Notes: generated from the letters alone by a model not told the origin. Positions 7,673 to 16,698 are shown, counted from the first letter of the stretch. The stretch: DNA of 40,280 nucleotides from Myxococcota bacterium (GCA_028278065.1 JANQFA010000038.1:66497-106776); one strand, 5' to 3'. Made by a program: numbers and translations.

Positions 7673-8857
7673 TTGGCACGACGAACGCTCACCGAGCTGG
7701 ACGAATGGCCGCGGCATCCGACCATCGACACCTTCGACCAGGTCGCGACGGCCAGCCCCTACTGGAGCGACGGCTTCTGGTTCTGCATCGGTGATCCCGA
7801 TGGGCGCTGCAACCTCATCACCGCGATCCGCTTCTACCCGAACACCAACGTGGCCGACGGCTACGCCTGCCTGAGCCTCGACGACGGCAGGCAGTACAAC
7901 CTGCGCGCCAGCCGGCGCCTGCGACCGCGGATCGACGACATCTCGGTGGGCCCCCTCTGGCTCGACATCGTCAAGGGGCTGCGCACGATCAAGCTCGGCT
8001 GCCACGAGAACCCCTACGGCATCGAGTTCGACCTCCTCTGGGAGGGCGCAGCGCCGACGTTCGACGAGATTCCCGGCCGGACCGGGGTCCAGGACGGGCG
8101 CGTCGTGTTCCAGCGCTCGAACTTCGTCCAGCTCGGCCACGTGAGCGGTCACATCCGGGTTCTCGATCGCAAGTTCGATCTGGACCCGACCTGGGTCGGG
8201 GCACGCGATCACTCCTGGGGGCTCGGCGACACCGGGGGCGGCAAGAAGACCAATCCCCACGCCGCCCCGCCCCCCGGCGGCAGCGAAGTCGTCGGCGCTT
8301 CGAGCATTCCGGAGTTCGGCCTGCGGCAGTGGGCGCTGGTGCGTTTCCCGAAGCGCTCGATCTACTACTCGTTCTTCCACGACAAGAACGGCCGCTTCAG
8401 CGCCGCTCAGAGCCACGTGGCCTACCCCTACGAGTCGGACCGCCCGCCGTGGGCCTACAAGAAGTTCGAGATCGAGTCGCTCGAGTTCGAGGACGGCGAG
8501 CCGCGCCTGCGCAGCGCCCGGCTGGCTCTCATCCGACGCAGCGGCCGGGTCGACCGCTTCGGGATCGAGGTCGTGAGTCGCCCCCTCTACATGCAGGGCG
8601 GAGGCTACTGGGAGGGCTTCGACGACGGGCTCGGACGCGGGGTCTACCGAGGCGAGGAGATCCTCGAAGGCGACGTCTGGGACGTATCCCACCCGACGCG
8701 CGTGACCGATCTCGACGGCGCCGAGATCGTCCAGAACAACGGCGCCTGGGCCGAGGCCTTCGCCCGCTACGTGAACCTGGACGATCCCGACGAGCAGGGA
8801 CTCGGCCTGCTCGAGTGCGTCGTCAAGGGCCCCTACCCCGGCGTCGCCGGGGCCTGA
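7673..8857 (+). CDS. Uncharacterised lipocalin/CrtC-like protein (DUF7064/7065-type)
   Basis: A 394-residue protein with no signal peptide, rich in aromatic beta-strand segments. A conserved-looking GARDHSWGLGD lies near residue 180, and there are several short W/Y/F-rich strands, e.g. SPYWSDGFWF near residue 29. This matches my memory of a mycobacterial and proteobacterial family of unknown function (DUF7064/DUF7065) distantly like CrtC/AttH hydratases, but I cannot verify the family. The start is a TTG at 7673 preceded by GGAGAGG at suitable distance; the next in-frame ATG lies far inside the protein. It heads an operon with an NTF2-fold protein, the DUF6285-like protein and the kinase. Confidence 0.75.
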   Translation: MARRTLTELDEWPRHPTIDTFDQVATASPYWSDGFWFCIGDPDGRCNLITAIRFYPNTNVADGYACLSLDDGRQYNLRASRRLRPRIDDISVGPLWLDIVKGLRTIKLGCHENPYGIEFDLLWEGAAPTFDEIPGRTGVQDGRVVFQRSNFVQLGHVSGHIRVLDRKFDLDPTWVGARDHSWGLGDTGGGKKTNPHAAPPPGGSEVVGASSIPEFGLRQWALVRFPKRSIYYSFFHDKNGRFSAAQSHVAYPYESDRPPWAYKKFEIESLEFEDGEPRLRSARLALIRRSGRVDRFGIEVVSRPLYMQGGGYWEGFDDGLGRGVYRGEEILEGDVWDVSHPTRVTDLDGAEIVQNNGAWAEAFARYVNLDDPDEQGLGLLECVVKGPYPGVAGA

Positions 8858-8883
8858 CACCGGAAGGCGTGGAGACATCGACC

Positions 8884-9348
8884 ATGGCAGGACAGGCAGA
8901 GATCGAGATCGCGAGACGGCTCTTCGAGGAGGGCTGGGGCGGACCCGACTCGAGCGCTCCACTGCAGTACATGACCGACGACGTCGTCATGCGCGACATC
9001 CTGGGCCACGCCGGTCCGCTGCGTGGCCACGAGGCGGTCCGGGGCTTCTGGCAGGCGGTGGCGGGGGGACTCAAGGTCATGCCCGAGGAGTACTTCGTCA
9101 ACGAACGCGGGGTGGCCCTGACCTGGATGGCCTACATCCAGATCCGCGACGACAGCAACGGCCCCGAGAACCGGGGCAAGTGGGTGTGCGGCGAGGGCAT
9201 GTCGCGTCTCGAGTTCCGCGACGGCAAGGTCTGCCTCGAGATCGACTACTGGAACGGTCCCCAGGGCCGTTGCGACGACTGGAGGGAGCATTTCGAAGCC
9301 CGCCAGGCCATGACCCCCGAGGAGCGCGGGGCCACACCGGGCACCTGA
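8884..9348 (+). CDS. NTF2/SnoaL-fold protein
   Basis: A 154-residue cone-shaped alpha+beta barrel protein of the NTF2/SnoaL superfamily. It has an N-terminal helix (IEIARRLFEEGWGG), then MTDDVVMRDILGHAGPLRGH, the GHEAVRGFWQAV helix, and strands ending in LEFRDGKVCLEIDYW. Members act as small isomerases, dehydratases, hydrolases or cyclases, or as ligand-binding partners. It lies 26 bp after the CrtC-like gene and 41 bp before the DUF6285-like gene, so it is co-transcribed with them. No catalytic assignment is possible from sequence alone. Confidence 0.82.
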   Translation: MAGQAEIEIARRLFEEGWGGPDSSAPLQYMTDDVVMRDILGHAGPLRGHEAVRGFWQAVAGGLKVMPEEYFVNERGVALTWMAYIQIRDDSNGPENRGKWVCGEGMSRLEFRDGKVCLEIDYWNGPQGRCDDWREHFEARQAMTPEERGATPGT

Positions 9349-9389
9349 GCCGACACCCGGCCGCAGCGAGGCCAGCAGGGAGACCCAAC

Positions 9390-9836
9390 GTGGCGCTACC
9401 CGTCACCCCCGACGTCGAGACCATCCTCCGCGCCTGTGCGGCAACCGTCCGGGCGGAGATCGTTCCCGAGCTCACCAGCGACTGGGGCCGCTACAGCGGA
9501 AACCTCGTCGCGGCCTCGCTCGAGTACGCCGTCGCGCTGCTCGCGGACCCGGAGGGACCGGACCGGAGGCGCCGGGAGCTGGCCGAGGCGATCGAGGCGC
9601 TGCGGCCGCGCATCGAGGCCGCGGACCGGGCAGAGCTCGCGAACGCGCTCGCCGCGACCTCCCCCTACCAGGCCGCCTCGGGACTGCTGGTGGCCGCCCA
9701 GAACGACTCCAGCCCGCTGGCCTCCGAGCTCCGCGCAACCCTGCATCCGCTGCTCGAGCAGCAGCTCGAAGCCCAGCTGGCGGCGAGCGGTCCGCTGCTG
9801 GCCGCCTTCGTCACGAACATGCAGGAAGCCCGGTGA
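9390..9836 (+). CDS. DUF6285-like small protein, second copy (LvaB-like)
   Basis: A 148-residue paralogue of the protein at 642-1085. It starts at a GTG (9390) that aligns with the ATG of the other copy (ALPVTPDVETIL versus TLPVSPDVETIL). Shared features include YSGNLVAASLEYAVALL, SPYQAASGLLVAAQNDSS and LHPLLEQQLEAQL. It overlaps the kinase gene downstream by 4 bp (GTGA), as in copy one. No enzymatic motif is visible. Inferred role: an obligate partner of the adjacent kinase, as LvaB is for LvaA. The retained 4-bp overlap in both copies implies the two genes were duplicated or transferred as a unit. Confidence 0.82.
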   Translation: MALPVTPDVETILRACAATVRAEIVPELTSDWGRYSGNLVAASLEYAVALLADPEGPDRRRRELAEAIEALRPRIEAADRAELANALAATSPYQAASGLLVAAQNDSSPLASELRATLHPLLEQQLEAQLAASGPLLAAFVTNMQEAR

Positions 9837-10807
9837 TCGACGAGAGCCAGCGAAGCGCGCTGGGGCCCTACCTGAGCGAGGCGCTGGGACTGCCTGCCCC
9901 GCACCGCATCGCGCGCCTCGAGCGCATGGCCCTGGGGCAGTCGCGCGCGATGTACCGCGCGGAGCTCGAGCCGGAGGACGGCGCCGCGGACGGCGCCGCC
10001 CGGCGTACGGTGGTCATCCGCGTCGAGCAGTGGGGCCTCCTCGGCAGCCACAGCGCCGACGAGGTGCAGGCCATGCAGGCGCTCCACGCCGCAGGCTACC
10101 CCGTGGCTCGCGTGCTGGCGTACGAGCGCGGCACCGAGGTGCTCTCCCAGCCGTTCTTCGTCATGGACTTCGTCGAGGGGACGAGCGAGTACACACCGGA
10201 CAGCCTGCGGGACTACGTCGCCCTGCTCGACCGGCTGCACCGCATGGACCCGGAGAAGGCCGGGCTCGGATCACTCGAACGGCCCAAGGGCCCCCGCGAT
10301 GCCGCGCTCTCGCAGGTGGAACGCTGGTACGACGTCTATCGATCCGCGCTCGTGGGCGAGCCCTCGCCTCTGGTGGAAGAAGCTGCCCAGTGGCTGCGCA
10401 ACAACGCACCCGAATCCGAGCAGATCGGAATCGTGCACGGTGACCCCGGCATCGGGAACTTCCTGCATCGGGATGGCCGCGTCACGGCCGTCGTGGACTG
10501 GGAGTTCGTCCACCTCGGAGACCCGGAAGAGGACTGGGCCTATCTGATCAGCATGCGCGGCATGGGGGTCATGAGCGACGACGAGTGGGTGGAGTACATC
10601 CGCGACGCGGTCGGTGTGCGGCTCACCGCGGAGCGGCTCCACTACTGGCAGGCCCTCAACTTCTTCAAGGCGGTCTGCATCGACTGCACGGCCCTCCGCC
10701 TCTACGTCGAGGGAATCCACCAGGCTCCGAACATGCTGGCGATCGGTACCGGGGTGCAGATGGTGGCGCTCCAGCGCCTGGTGCGGGCGACGGTTCTCTC
10801 CGACTGA
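9833..10807 (+). CDS. APH-fold kinase, complete second copy (LvaA-like)
   Basis: A complete 324-residue phosphotransferase. Motifs: VVIRVEQWG (nucleotide-binding strand), FFVMDFVEG (hinge), HGDPGIGNFLHRDG with the catalytic HGD at residues 202-204, and VVDWEFVHLGDPEEDWA supplying the metal-binding Asp. By eye it matches the partial copy at 1-645 at roughly three residues in five, with whole blocks identical (EEAAQWLRNNAPE, GEPSPLVEE). Start is GTG within the 4-bp overlap. The pair with the DUF6285-like protein matches the LvaAB arrangement, so a hydroxyacyl-CoA substrate is inferred. A resistance function is unlikely in this setting. Confidence 0.9.
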   Translation: MIDESQRSALGPYLSEALGLPAPHRIARLERMALGQSRAMYRAELEPEDGAADGAARRTVVIRVEQWGLLGSHSADEVQAMQALHAAGYPVARVLAYERGTEVLSQPFFVMDFVEGTSEYTPDSLRDYVALLDRLHRMDPEKAGLGSLERPKGPRDAALSQVERWYDVYRSALVGEPSPLVEEAAQWLRNNAPESEQIGIVHGDPGIGNFLHRDGRVTAVVDWEFVHLGDPEEDWAYLISMRGMGVMSDDEWVEYIRDAVGVRLTAERLHYWQALNFFKAVCIDCTALRLYVEGIHQAPNMLAIGTGVQMVALQRLVRATVLSD

Positions 10808-11051
10808 CGCCGGCCTCCCGACTGGCCCGGGCTTTCGTGTTCCCTTCGTCCACTGCCCCCTATCTATATACAAGACCCTGGGCTGGGATCGGGGCTTGCC
10901 CCCAGAGGGACTCAGCGCACGGAATCCCCGAGGGAATGCGGTGGCTCACCGCCAGGTAGCGACAATTAAAATGACACTATCGGGGCCCTTCGAACCACGT
11001 ACAGACACGAGACCGCTCGTCTGAGCCGGAGAGCCGGAAAGGGACCCGATC

Positions 11052-11681
11052 ATGAAGCTCGCTCGTTCGCTGATGCTGACGGCCACCATGTTGTTCGCCG
11101 CGGGGACCGCCTCCGCGGTGCCGGTCACGTTCACCTTCGAGAGCGCGGAGATCTTCGACGCGGGCTTCACGGTGCAACAGACCTTCACTCCGAGCCTCCC
11201 GCTGGTCGGTTCGGGCGACGTCGACGAAGCCGCCGGAACCTACGACCTCACCCTGCCGGACTTCTCGATCACGCTCGACATCGTGATCTCGCCCAACGAC
11301 GGGGACGATGCGCGCCTCGACACCACGGGCTGGGGGCAGGTGGGCACCTTCGCCGCGGGCGTCGGCGGCGACCTGACCTCGAGCAGCGCCACTGGCAACA
11401 CGACGTGCACCGTTCTCGGTGGAATCGGTGGCCTGGTCTGCGCCGACTTCCCGGCGCCCGTCGATCCCTGGCCGCCGACCGGGGACTCGGGCCCCACCCT
11501 CGGAGCCCCGAGCGCCACGATCGACATCCTCACCAACACCATCGTGGTGATCAGCGACTACGACGCGAATGGTGGTCAGGTCCGCAGCATCTACAGCTAC
11601 GAGGTGCCCGAGCCGGGCACGATCCTGCTCGTGGGGGCGGGCCTCTGCGGCCTGCTGCTCGCCGGGCGGCGGCGCGCGTAG
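11052..11681 (+). CDS. PEP-CTERM sorted exported protein
   Basis: A 209-residue secreted protein. An N-terminal signal peptide (MKLARSLMLTATMLFAAGTASA) is followed by a beta-rich Asp/Thr/Gly region with one Cys pair. The C-terminal sorting signal VPEPGTILLVGAG, a hydrophobic helix and GRRRA complete it. PEP-CTERM proteins are processed by an exosortase and usually end up in the envelope or exopolysaccharide; no exosortase lies in this window. It is monocistronic: 244 bp of upstream DNA and a strong hairpin immediately after. The conserved signals are unambiguous; the role of the body is unknown. Confidence 0.9.
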   Translation: MKLARSLMLTATMLFAAGTASAVPVTFTFESAEIFDAGFTVQQTFTPSLPLVGSGDVDEAAGTYDLTLPDFSITLDIVISPNDGDDARLDTTGWGQVGTFAAGVGGDLTSSSATGNTTCTVLGGIGGLVCADFPAPVDPWPPTGDSGPTLGAPSATIDILTNTIVVISDYDANGGQVRSIYSYEVPEPGTILLVGAGLCGLLLAGRRRA

Positions 11682-11707
11682 CGCGAACCGGCCGGGCCGG
11701 AAGACCC

Positions 11708-11740
11708 AGGGCGGTCATCCTCTGCGAGGATGACCGCCCT
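11708..11740 (+). terminator. Intrinsic terminator after the PEP-CTERM gene
   Basis: A perfect 15-bp inverted repeat (arms 11708-11722 and 11726-11740, starting AGGGCGGTCATCC) closes on a TGC loop. It starts 27 bp after the stop codon. The following TTCTCATT is only moderately T-rich. Confidence 0.8.
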
Positions 11741-11874
11741 TCTCATTGGGCGCGCCGCTCCCCATTCGGTGCGCGGTCCACGCCCCGCGGCCCGCCGCCT
11801 GCGGAGCCCTCAGGGTTTCCACCCAGCGCGAGCGCCGATTCCCCCGCCCCCGGAGCAGCTGATTTCTCCGCCCC

Positions 11875-11888
11875 TTGAACATGTTCAA
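11875..11888. promoter_or_regulatory. Perfect palindrome TTGAACATGTTCAA, operator candidate site 1
   Basis: Perfect 14-bp palindrome in a short AT-richer patch, 191 bp before the DUF1302 start. A near-copy follows 36 bp downstream. The form (5- to 6-bp arms of TTGAAC) suits a dimeric TetR- or GntR-type repressor. Confidence 0.55.
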
Positions 11889-11910
11889 AAATCAGAAGGG
11901 ACACAGCTCG

Positions 11911-11924
11911 TTGAACGTGTTAAA
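11911..11924. promoter_or_regulatory. Imperfect copy TTGAACGTGTTAAA, operator candidate site 2
   Basis: Matches the site at 11875 in 12 of 14 positions. The 36-bp centre-to-centre distance places the two on a similar face of the helix within about half a turn. Confidence 0.5.
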
Positions 11925-12079
11925 CATGAACTCGGAGTGTCTGCGCCAGACTCGATCGGGGGAGAAGGCCTCGTCGCCCGCGAGGTGAAGAGGGATCTCG
12001 GCGAGATCGGCTGACGCATCATGCGCACGGGAGCCGGCTCCCCGCAGAGCCGACTCATCGGAGTGTCGAGGAGAGAGCG

Positions 12080-15000
12080 ATGGAGCGCGCCTCGTACCGA
12101 CTCGTTTCGGGCACGCTGCTGGTCCTTGCGTTCCTGACCGCCCGCCCGACGGCGGCCGTCGAGTTCTTCGACGGCAAGCTCGACATCAACGGCTTCTACG
12201 AGCTCCAGGTCCGCGCGATCGGACGGGACTTCGGCACCGACGACGACTGGGATCTCACCCAGTTCGCCAACGTCCTCAACATCGAAGCCGACGCGAACCT
12301 GGTCGAGTGGGGCTGGGGGCCCTTCGACATCGTCAAGGGCTACGCGCGGGTGGAGGTCCGCTACGACTGCATCTGGACCCGCGTCTGCGGGATATTCCCC
12401 AGCGCCAACACATTCGGGAACAACCCGTCCAAGCTGCCCAAACGCCTGAACAGCGGTCGCCGCCACGGCCTGGTCTGGAACGTCGAGGACGGCGACACCC
12501 GCTTCTACCGGGGCGAGACGCCGGAGCAGTTCGCGCTCCGCTATCGAGACTTGCCCCCCGGCTCCCGCCGCCCGTACAACATCGACTCAGCGCCGGTCTT
12601 CGGGCTCCTGTTCGCGTCTCCGGGCATCGACGACATCATCGGCACGGCCGACGACCCCGCCCCGTACGTCCTCTCGCGCTACTTCGACGACCGCGGCGGC
12701 AAGTGCAAGGTCAGCAGCCGGCAGGTCGAGGGGCCGACCAACGGCGCCTTCACCCAGATCCTCGGCTTCCTGGATCCCAAGTGCGACATCAAGTCGCTGG
12801 CGGGGATGATCGAGAAGCCGAACCCGTTCCGCGCCGGCGACTACAACCCGATCACGAAGCGGTACGGGGCCTACTCGCTTCCCTACCGCCCCGCGCCGCG
12901 CGCGGGAAACAACTCCGGCGGACCCTTCGACCAGGCGCGGGGGCTGTGGCTGCCGCGGCAGGAGATGGCCCGGCGGCTCCGCAACGGCGACGTCGACGAC
13001 ATGGGCTCCGCGTTCAACTTCAGCAAGACCGACCTGGAGTGGAACCACGGAGCCAGCCAGGGCTGGGAGCAGGAGCTGAAGGAGCTCTACCTCGACATCG
13101 AGCTGTTCGACACCCGCCTCTGGCTTCGCCTCGGCCGGCAGACCATCGTCTGGGGCAAGACCGAGCTCTTCCGCAGCCAGGACCAGTTCAACCCCCAGGA
13201 CCTCGCCCTCGCGACGCTGCCGAGTCTCGAGGAGTCCCGGGTGCCGCTCTGGGCGGTGCGGGCCGTCTGGTCCTTCTTCGACATCGGCCCCTTCCAGGAC
13301 GTGCGCCTGGAGTTTGCGGCCAACCTGGATCAGTACGAGCCCCACGACCTCGGCACCTGCAACGAGCCGTACAGCCTCGCGCTGATCTGCGTCCTCTCCT
13401 TCGCGAGCGCGATCAACGGCTTCCAGGGGATCGGCATCGCGGGCGAGCAGCGGCCTTCGGACCCCTGGGACAGCCTGAGCGGGCTCGAGGTCGGTGCCCG
13501 CCTCGAGTGGCGCTGGAGGCGCTTCAGCTTCGCCCTCACCGACTTCTACGGCTATGACGACGCCTTCTATCTCGAGAAGGTGCTCACCTTCGAGCGCAAC
13601 GTGGATCCGATCACGGGGCGTCCGCGCCGCCTGAGCAACCGCGGTCGCTGCAAGACCGGGCGGGAGCCCGACTGCCTGGGACCCGGTGACGACGCTCTCT
13701 ACAACACGTCCGGAAACCGGACCATGTTCGACGCGAGCTGCGCGGGCGTGATCGGGATGTCCATCGACCCGTCGGCCTGCGGCCTGTCGGTGTTCAACAG
13801 CAAGGACATCCCCCCGCAGGCTCCGGTGGCGGTCACCCTGGCCGAGAGCCTGTCCAATCTCATGGCGGGGGACCGCGCCGGACTCGTCTGGCCAGCCTTC
13901 GCGTTTCCCAATGGCGCGGATCCCCTGCGCGTGCTGTCGCCCCTCAGCATCGACGCGAACGACGGTCCGTCCGACGGCTTCTTCGGCGTCATCAGCTCGG
14001 ACATGTCGGGGGCCCTCACCGACGAGCAGGAGGCGCTCTTCGGCTGTGGGCGGTTCTGGCAGACGTCCTGCGACATCGACGGGATCGACCTCTTCAACAC
14101 CGAGGCCAGCGCCCTCGCGATGTCCTTCGTGGGCTTCGAGGGCACCTTCGGCGACTGGGACACGACCGACGCCAGCCGCCCCCAGCCCGGGACGGTCGGT
14201 TTCCAGGGTGGACCGCTCTGCACGCGCTACGAGCGCGGCAAGCTCTTCGTGCTGCCGGGCTGCCGCGGCCCCGGCGACCGCGGCTACGACCCGCGCGTCG
14301 ACGGGACGCCCCCCAACTCCTTCGTCAACGCGAGCACGGGCCTCACCGGACACCCCTTCACCGGGCAGAAGTGGGCGCGCGAGCTGGCGGCGCTCTCCTG
14401 GAACTTCATGGCGATCTTCGTGGCTCTCTCCGCGCCGCCACCGCCCCAGCTCGCCGCCGGCGAGCCGCCCGCGATCGACCAGTACGACGAGACCCGGCCG
14501 CTGCGCAAGGACGGCTGCTCATTCGCCAAGCCTCAGCTCTGCAATGCCTTCTCCTTCTTCCTGGCCCCCATCGGAAACCGCCGCAACATCGTCACGGCCG
14601 GGGGCAACGGGACGTTCGGGCGCCGCGACTTCCTCTGGCACGCGGGAAACCCGGTCATCCTGCGCTACCAGAAGCGCAACGTCCTGGGCTTCTCCATGGA
14701 CTTCACCGAAGACATCAGCAGGACGAACTGGGGAGTCGAGGCCACATGGCTCGCCAACGTGCCCTTCGCCGACGGCGACGAGCCCGACGGCCTGCGCGAC
14801 GCCCACGTCTACAACCTCACCATCTCGATCGACCGTCCGACCTTCGTCAACTTCCTCAACTCGAACCGCACGATCTTCATCAACACCCAGTGGTTCTTCC
14901 AGTACATCAGCGGATACCGGGACAGCTTCCGGACCGACGGTCCCCTCAAGGTGCTCGGCACGCTGACGCTCCAGACCGGCTACTTCCAGGATCGTCTGCT

Positions 15001-15265
15001 CGCGGGAACGACCATCGTGTACGACGTCAACACCAACTCGGGCGGCATCCTCCCCCAGATCTCGTACCGCTTCTCGGGGAGGTTCTCGGTGAGCGTCGGC
15101 GTCGCCGCCTTCTTCGGCGAGACGGACCGGATCGACATGGCCACGAACGAGATCGCCATTCTCAACCGGGTCGGACGCGACGCGTACAAGGACTACATCG
15201 AGGACGGACTGTCCATCCTGAGGGACCGCGACGAGGTGTTCCTCCGGCTCCGATACACTTTCTGA
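12080..15265 (+). CDS. DUF1302-type outer-membrane beta-barrel protein, unusually long
   Basis: A 1061-residue exported protein. A signal peptide ends near TARPTAAVEF, and the mature N-terminus (FFDGKLDINGFYELQVRA) is typical of DUF1302. LYLDIELFDTRLWLRLGRQTIVWGKTELFRSQDQFNP near residue 336 is the family's most conserved stretch. The last residues (VFLRLRYTF) end in Phe as outer-membrane barrels do. Usual members are about 550-650 residues; the excess comes from Cys-containing insertions around residues 200-270 and 510-740. DUF1302 proteins occur beside DUF1329 partners and RND-like MmpL transporters in hydrophobic-substrate export or uptake; no transporter is in this window. It leads a rightward operon. 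Confidence 0.88.
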   Translation: MERASYRLVSGTLLVLAFLTARPTAAVEFFDGKLDINGFYELQVRAIGRDFGTDDDWDLTQFANVLNIEADANLVEWGWGPFDIVKGYARVEVRYDCIWTRVCGIFPSANTFGNNPSKLPKRLNSGRRHGLVWNVEDGDTRFYRGETPEQFALRYRDLPPGSRRPYNIDSAPVFGLLFASPGIDDIIGTADDPAPYVLSRYFDDRGGKCKVSSRQVEGPTNGAFTQILGFLDPKCDIKSLAGMIEKPNPFRAGDYNPITKRYGAYSLPYRPAPRAGNNSGGPFDQARGLWLPRQEMARRLRNGDVDDMGSAFNFSKTDLEWNHGASQGWEQELKELYLDIELFDTRLWLRLGRQTIVWGKTELFRSQDQFNPQDLALATLPSLEESRVPLWAVRAVWSFFDIGPFQDVRLEFAANLDQYEPHDLGTCNEPYSLALICVLSFASAINGFQGIGIAGEQRPSDPWDSLSGLEVGARLEWRWRRFSFALTDFYGYDDAFYLEKVLTFERNVDPITGRPRRLSNRGRCKTGREPDCLGPGDDALYNTSGNRTMFDASCAGVIGMSIDPSACGLSVFNSKDIPPQAPVAVTLAESLSNLMAGDRAGLVWPAFAFPNGADPLRVLSPLSIDANDGPSDGFFGVISSDMSGALTDEQEALFGCGRFWQTSCDIDGIDLFNTEASALAMSFVGFEGTFGDWDTTDASRPQPGTVGFQGGPLCTRYERGKLFVLPGCRGPGDRGYDPRVDGTPPNSFVNASTGLTGHPFTGQKWARELAALSWNFMAIFVALSAPPPPQLAAGEPPAIDQYDETRPLRKDGCSFAKPQLCNAFSFFLAPIGNRRNIVTAGGNGTFGRRDFLWHAGNPVILRYQKRNVLGFSMDFTEDISRTNWGVEATWLANVPFADGDEPDGLRDAHVYNLTISIDRPTFVNFLNSNRTIFINTQWFFQYISGYRDSFRTDGPLKVLGTLTLQTGYFQDRLLAGTTIVYDVNTNSGGILPQISYRFSGRFSVSVGVAAFFGETDRIDMATNEIAILNRVGRDAYKDYIEDGLSILRDRDEVFLRLRYTF

Positions 15266-15307
15266 GACCCCGTGCACGAGCCCCAGAGGGCCGAGGAGAA
15301 CGAGAAG

Positions 15308-16669
15308 ATGCCCCCCCTGAGTGACGGCCGAGCAGCGATGAGGCGTCTTGCAGAGCCGATGATGCAGAGCAGCGCTTTCCTTGCCTTCCTGATGGCACTG
15401 GCCCTGGCCTGGCCGGCCCCCGCACAGGAGGACGCCGGCCCGACGGCCCCGCCCTTCACGGAGGGGGACGTCGTCAGCTTCGACAAGATCGAGTCCCTCA
15501 AGCCCTATCTGCCGCCGAAGTTCTGGGAGAACCGCGACTTCTTCTTCTACGAGGGCATGCGGATGGAGATCGGTCCCTTCTACCGGGACTACTCGCCCCC
15601 GCCGGAGTACAAGGCGGCCACCGAGCGATTCAAGGGCCAGCCGCGGATCGGTCCCGGGAACAGCCTCGAGAACTACACGGCCGGCCAGCCGTTCCCGATG
15701 GACGAGATCGACTGCCTCGGCGATCCCCAGGCCGGCGTGAAGGTCGCGTGGAACTTCGACTACCAGTGGAGCGGAAGCGGCGGCGCCTCCGACTACTACT
15801 ACTCGTACTGGGATCGCGGGGAGCAGCTCCCGCTCTTCTACGAGGGTACGTCCAGAGGCGTGATCCTCTCCCGTCGGGTCGAGAAGGAGCTCCTCGAGAA
15901 GAGGAACGGCGATCTCTTCAAGGCCGAGAAGCGCAAGACGGCCTTCGGCATCGAGGTCAACCAGCCCTTCGACGCCCGCGGCATCAACCTGATGACCTAT
16001 CGGTACAAGTCCGCAGACGAGCCCATGGAGGTGGCCAAGAACGACGACACCTGGGTCTACCTCCCCACGCTGCGTCGCGTGCGCAGGATCTCCACGGCCC
16101 AGCGAACCGACGCGATCTCCGGCACCGACTTCACCTTCGACGATCTGCGCAGCTTCTCTGGCATCGTTCCCCAGTACGAGTGGGAGTGCCTCGGGGAGAT
16201 GGACCTGATCGCACCGATGAACACGAAGGTCCGGGCCTATCCGTACGAGAAGGACCACAACTTCGGCCCCTACGGGCTCTCCTACGCGGACGACAACTGG
16301 GAGGTGCGAAAGGCGATCAAGATCCGCTTCAAGGCGAAGAACCCCTCCCACCCCTACGACCACAAGGACATCTACCTGGACAAGGAAACGCTGACGGCGA
16401 TGTACTCGTTCGCCTACGACCAGAAGAACGAGCTGTGGAAGATCATCTACCACAACCATCGCTTCAGCGAGGACGATCCCGACTGGTACGTGGGTTGGCC
16501 CGGCGTCCCCGTCCCCAGGGACCTCCGGGTCATCAGCGACACGATCGTCAACGTCCAGACCGGAACCGGCAACCGCATCGACTTCTGGGACGCCCACGGG
16601 ACGCCCCTCAAGAGCAAGGGGCGGATCCGCCGCTACATCGACATCGGACGGCTCAGCAAGGGCCGCTAG
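15308..16669 (+). CDS. DUF1329-type exported partner of the DUF1302 protein
   Basis: A 453-residue exported protein. The hydrophobic segment FLAFLMALALAWPAPAQ acts as signal peptide after a 20-odd-residue leader; ATG 15338 is an alternative start. Family marks: MTYRYKSADEPMEVAKNDDTWVYLPTLRRVRRIS near residue 230, the FDDLRSFSGIVPQYEW stretch, and DKETLTAMYSFAYDQKNELWK. The WVYLPxxRRVRR segment is the LolA-like lipoprotein-carrier feature of DUF1329. These proteins are thought to work with DUF1302 barrels at the outer membrane. It lies 42 bp downstream of the DUF1302 gene. Confidence 0.9.
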   Translation: MPPLSDGRAAMRRLAEPMMQSSAFLAFLMALALAWPAPAQEDAGPTAPPFTEGDVVSFDKIESLKPYLPPKFWENRDFFFYEGMRMEIGPFYRDYSPPPEYKAATERFKGQPRIGPGNSLENYTAGQPFPMDEIDCLGDPQAGVKVAWNFDYQWSGSGGASDYYYSYWDRGEQLPLFYEGTSRGVILSRRVEKELLEKRNGDLFKAEKRKTAFGIEVNQPFDARGINLMTYRYKSADEPMEVAKNDDTWVYLPTLRRVRRISTAQRTDAISGTDFTFDDLRSFSGIVPQYEWECLGEMDLIAPMNTKVRAYPYEKDHNFGPYGLSYADDNWEVRKAIKIRFKAKNPSHPYDHKDIYLDKETLTAMYSFAYDQKNELWKIIYHNHRFSEDDPDWYVGWPGVPVPRDLRVISDTIVNVQTGTGNRIDFWDAHGTPLKSKGRIRRYIDIGRLSKGR

Positions 16670-16698
16670 CGCGCCGCCTGGAAGATGCGAGGTCGACC

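Larger units (their letters stand above)
11741..12079 (+). promoter_or_regulatory. 339-bp leader/control region of the DUF1302 operon
   Basis: No credible gene here; the one open frame has Pro/Arg-rich, shadow-like composition. The region drops in GC near 11875-11930, where two palindromic operator-like sites lie, so the promoter is probably there or just downstream. GGAGAGAGCG before 12080 is the ribosome binding site. Confidence 0.45.

Noticed and set aside
10808-11051. Gene or structured RNA in the 244-bp gap
   Set aside because: Only shadow frames and short GC hairpins; an AT-richer patch near 10960-10980 may be a promoter, but no convincing -10/-35 pair.
11730-12014. 94-residue open frame in the DUF1302 upstream region
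   Set aside because: Begins inside the terminator arm, Pro/Arg-rich at first, and covers both palindromes; no ribosome site.
12587-14353. Long minus-strand frame antisense to the DUF1302 gene
   Set aside because: Composition of Glu/Val/Ala/Gly/Arg runs typical of GC-rich antisense frames; no family match, and the plus-strand gene has signal peptide and conserved core.
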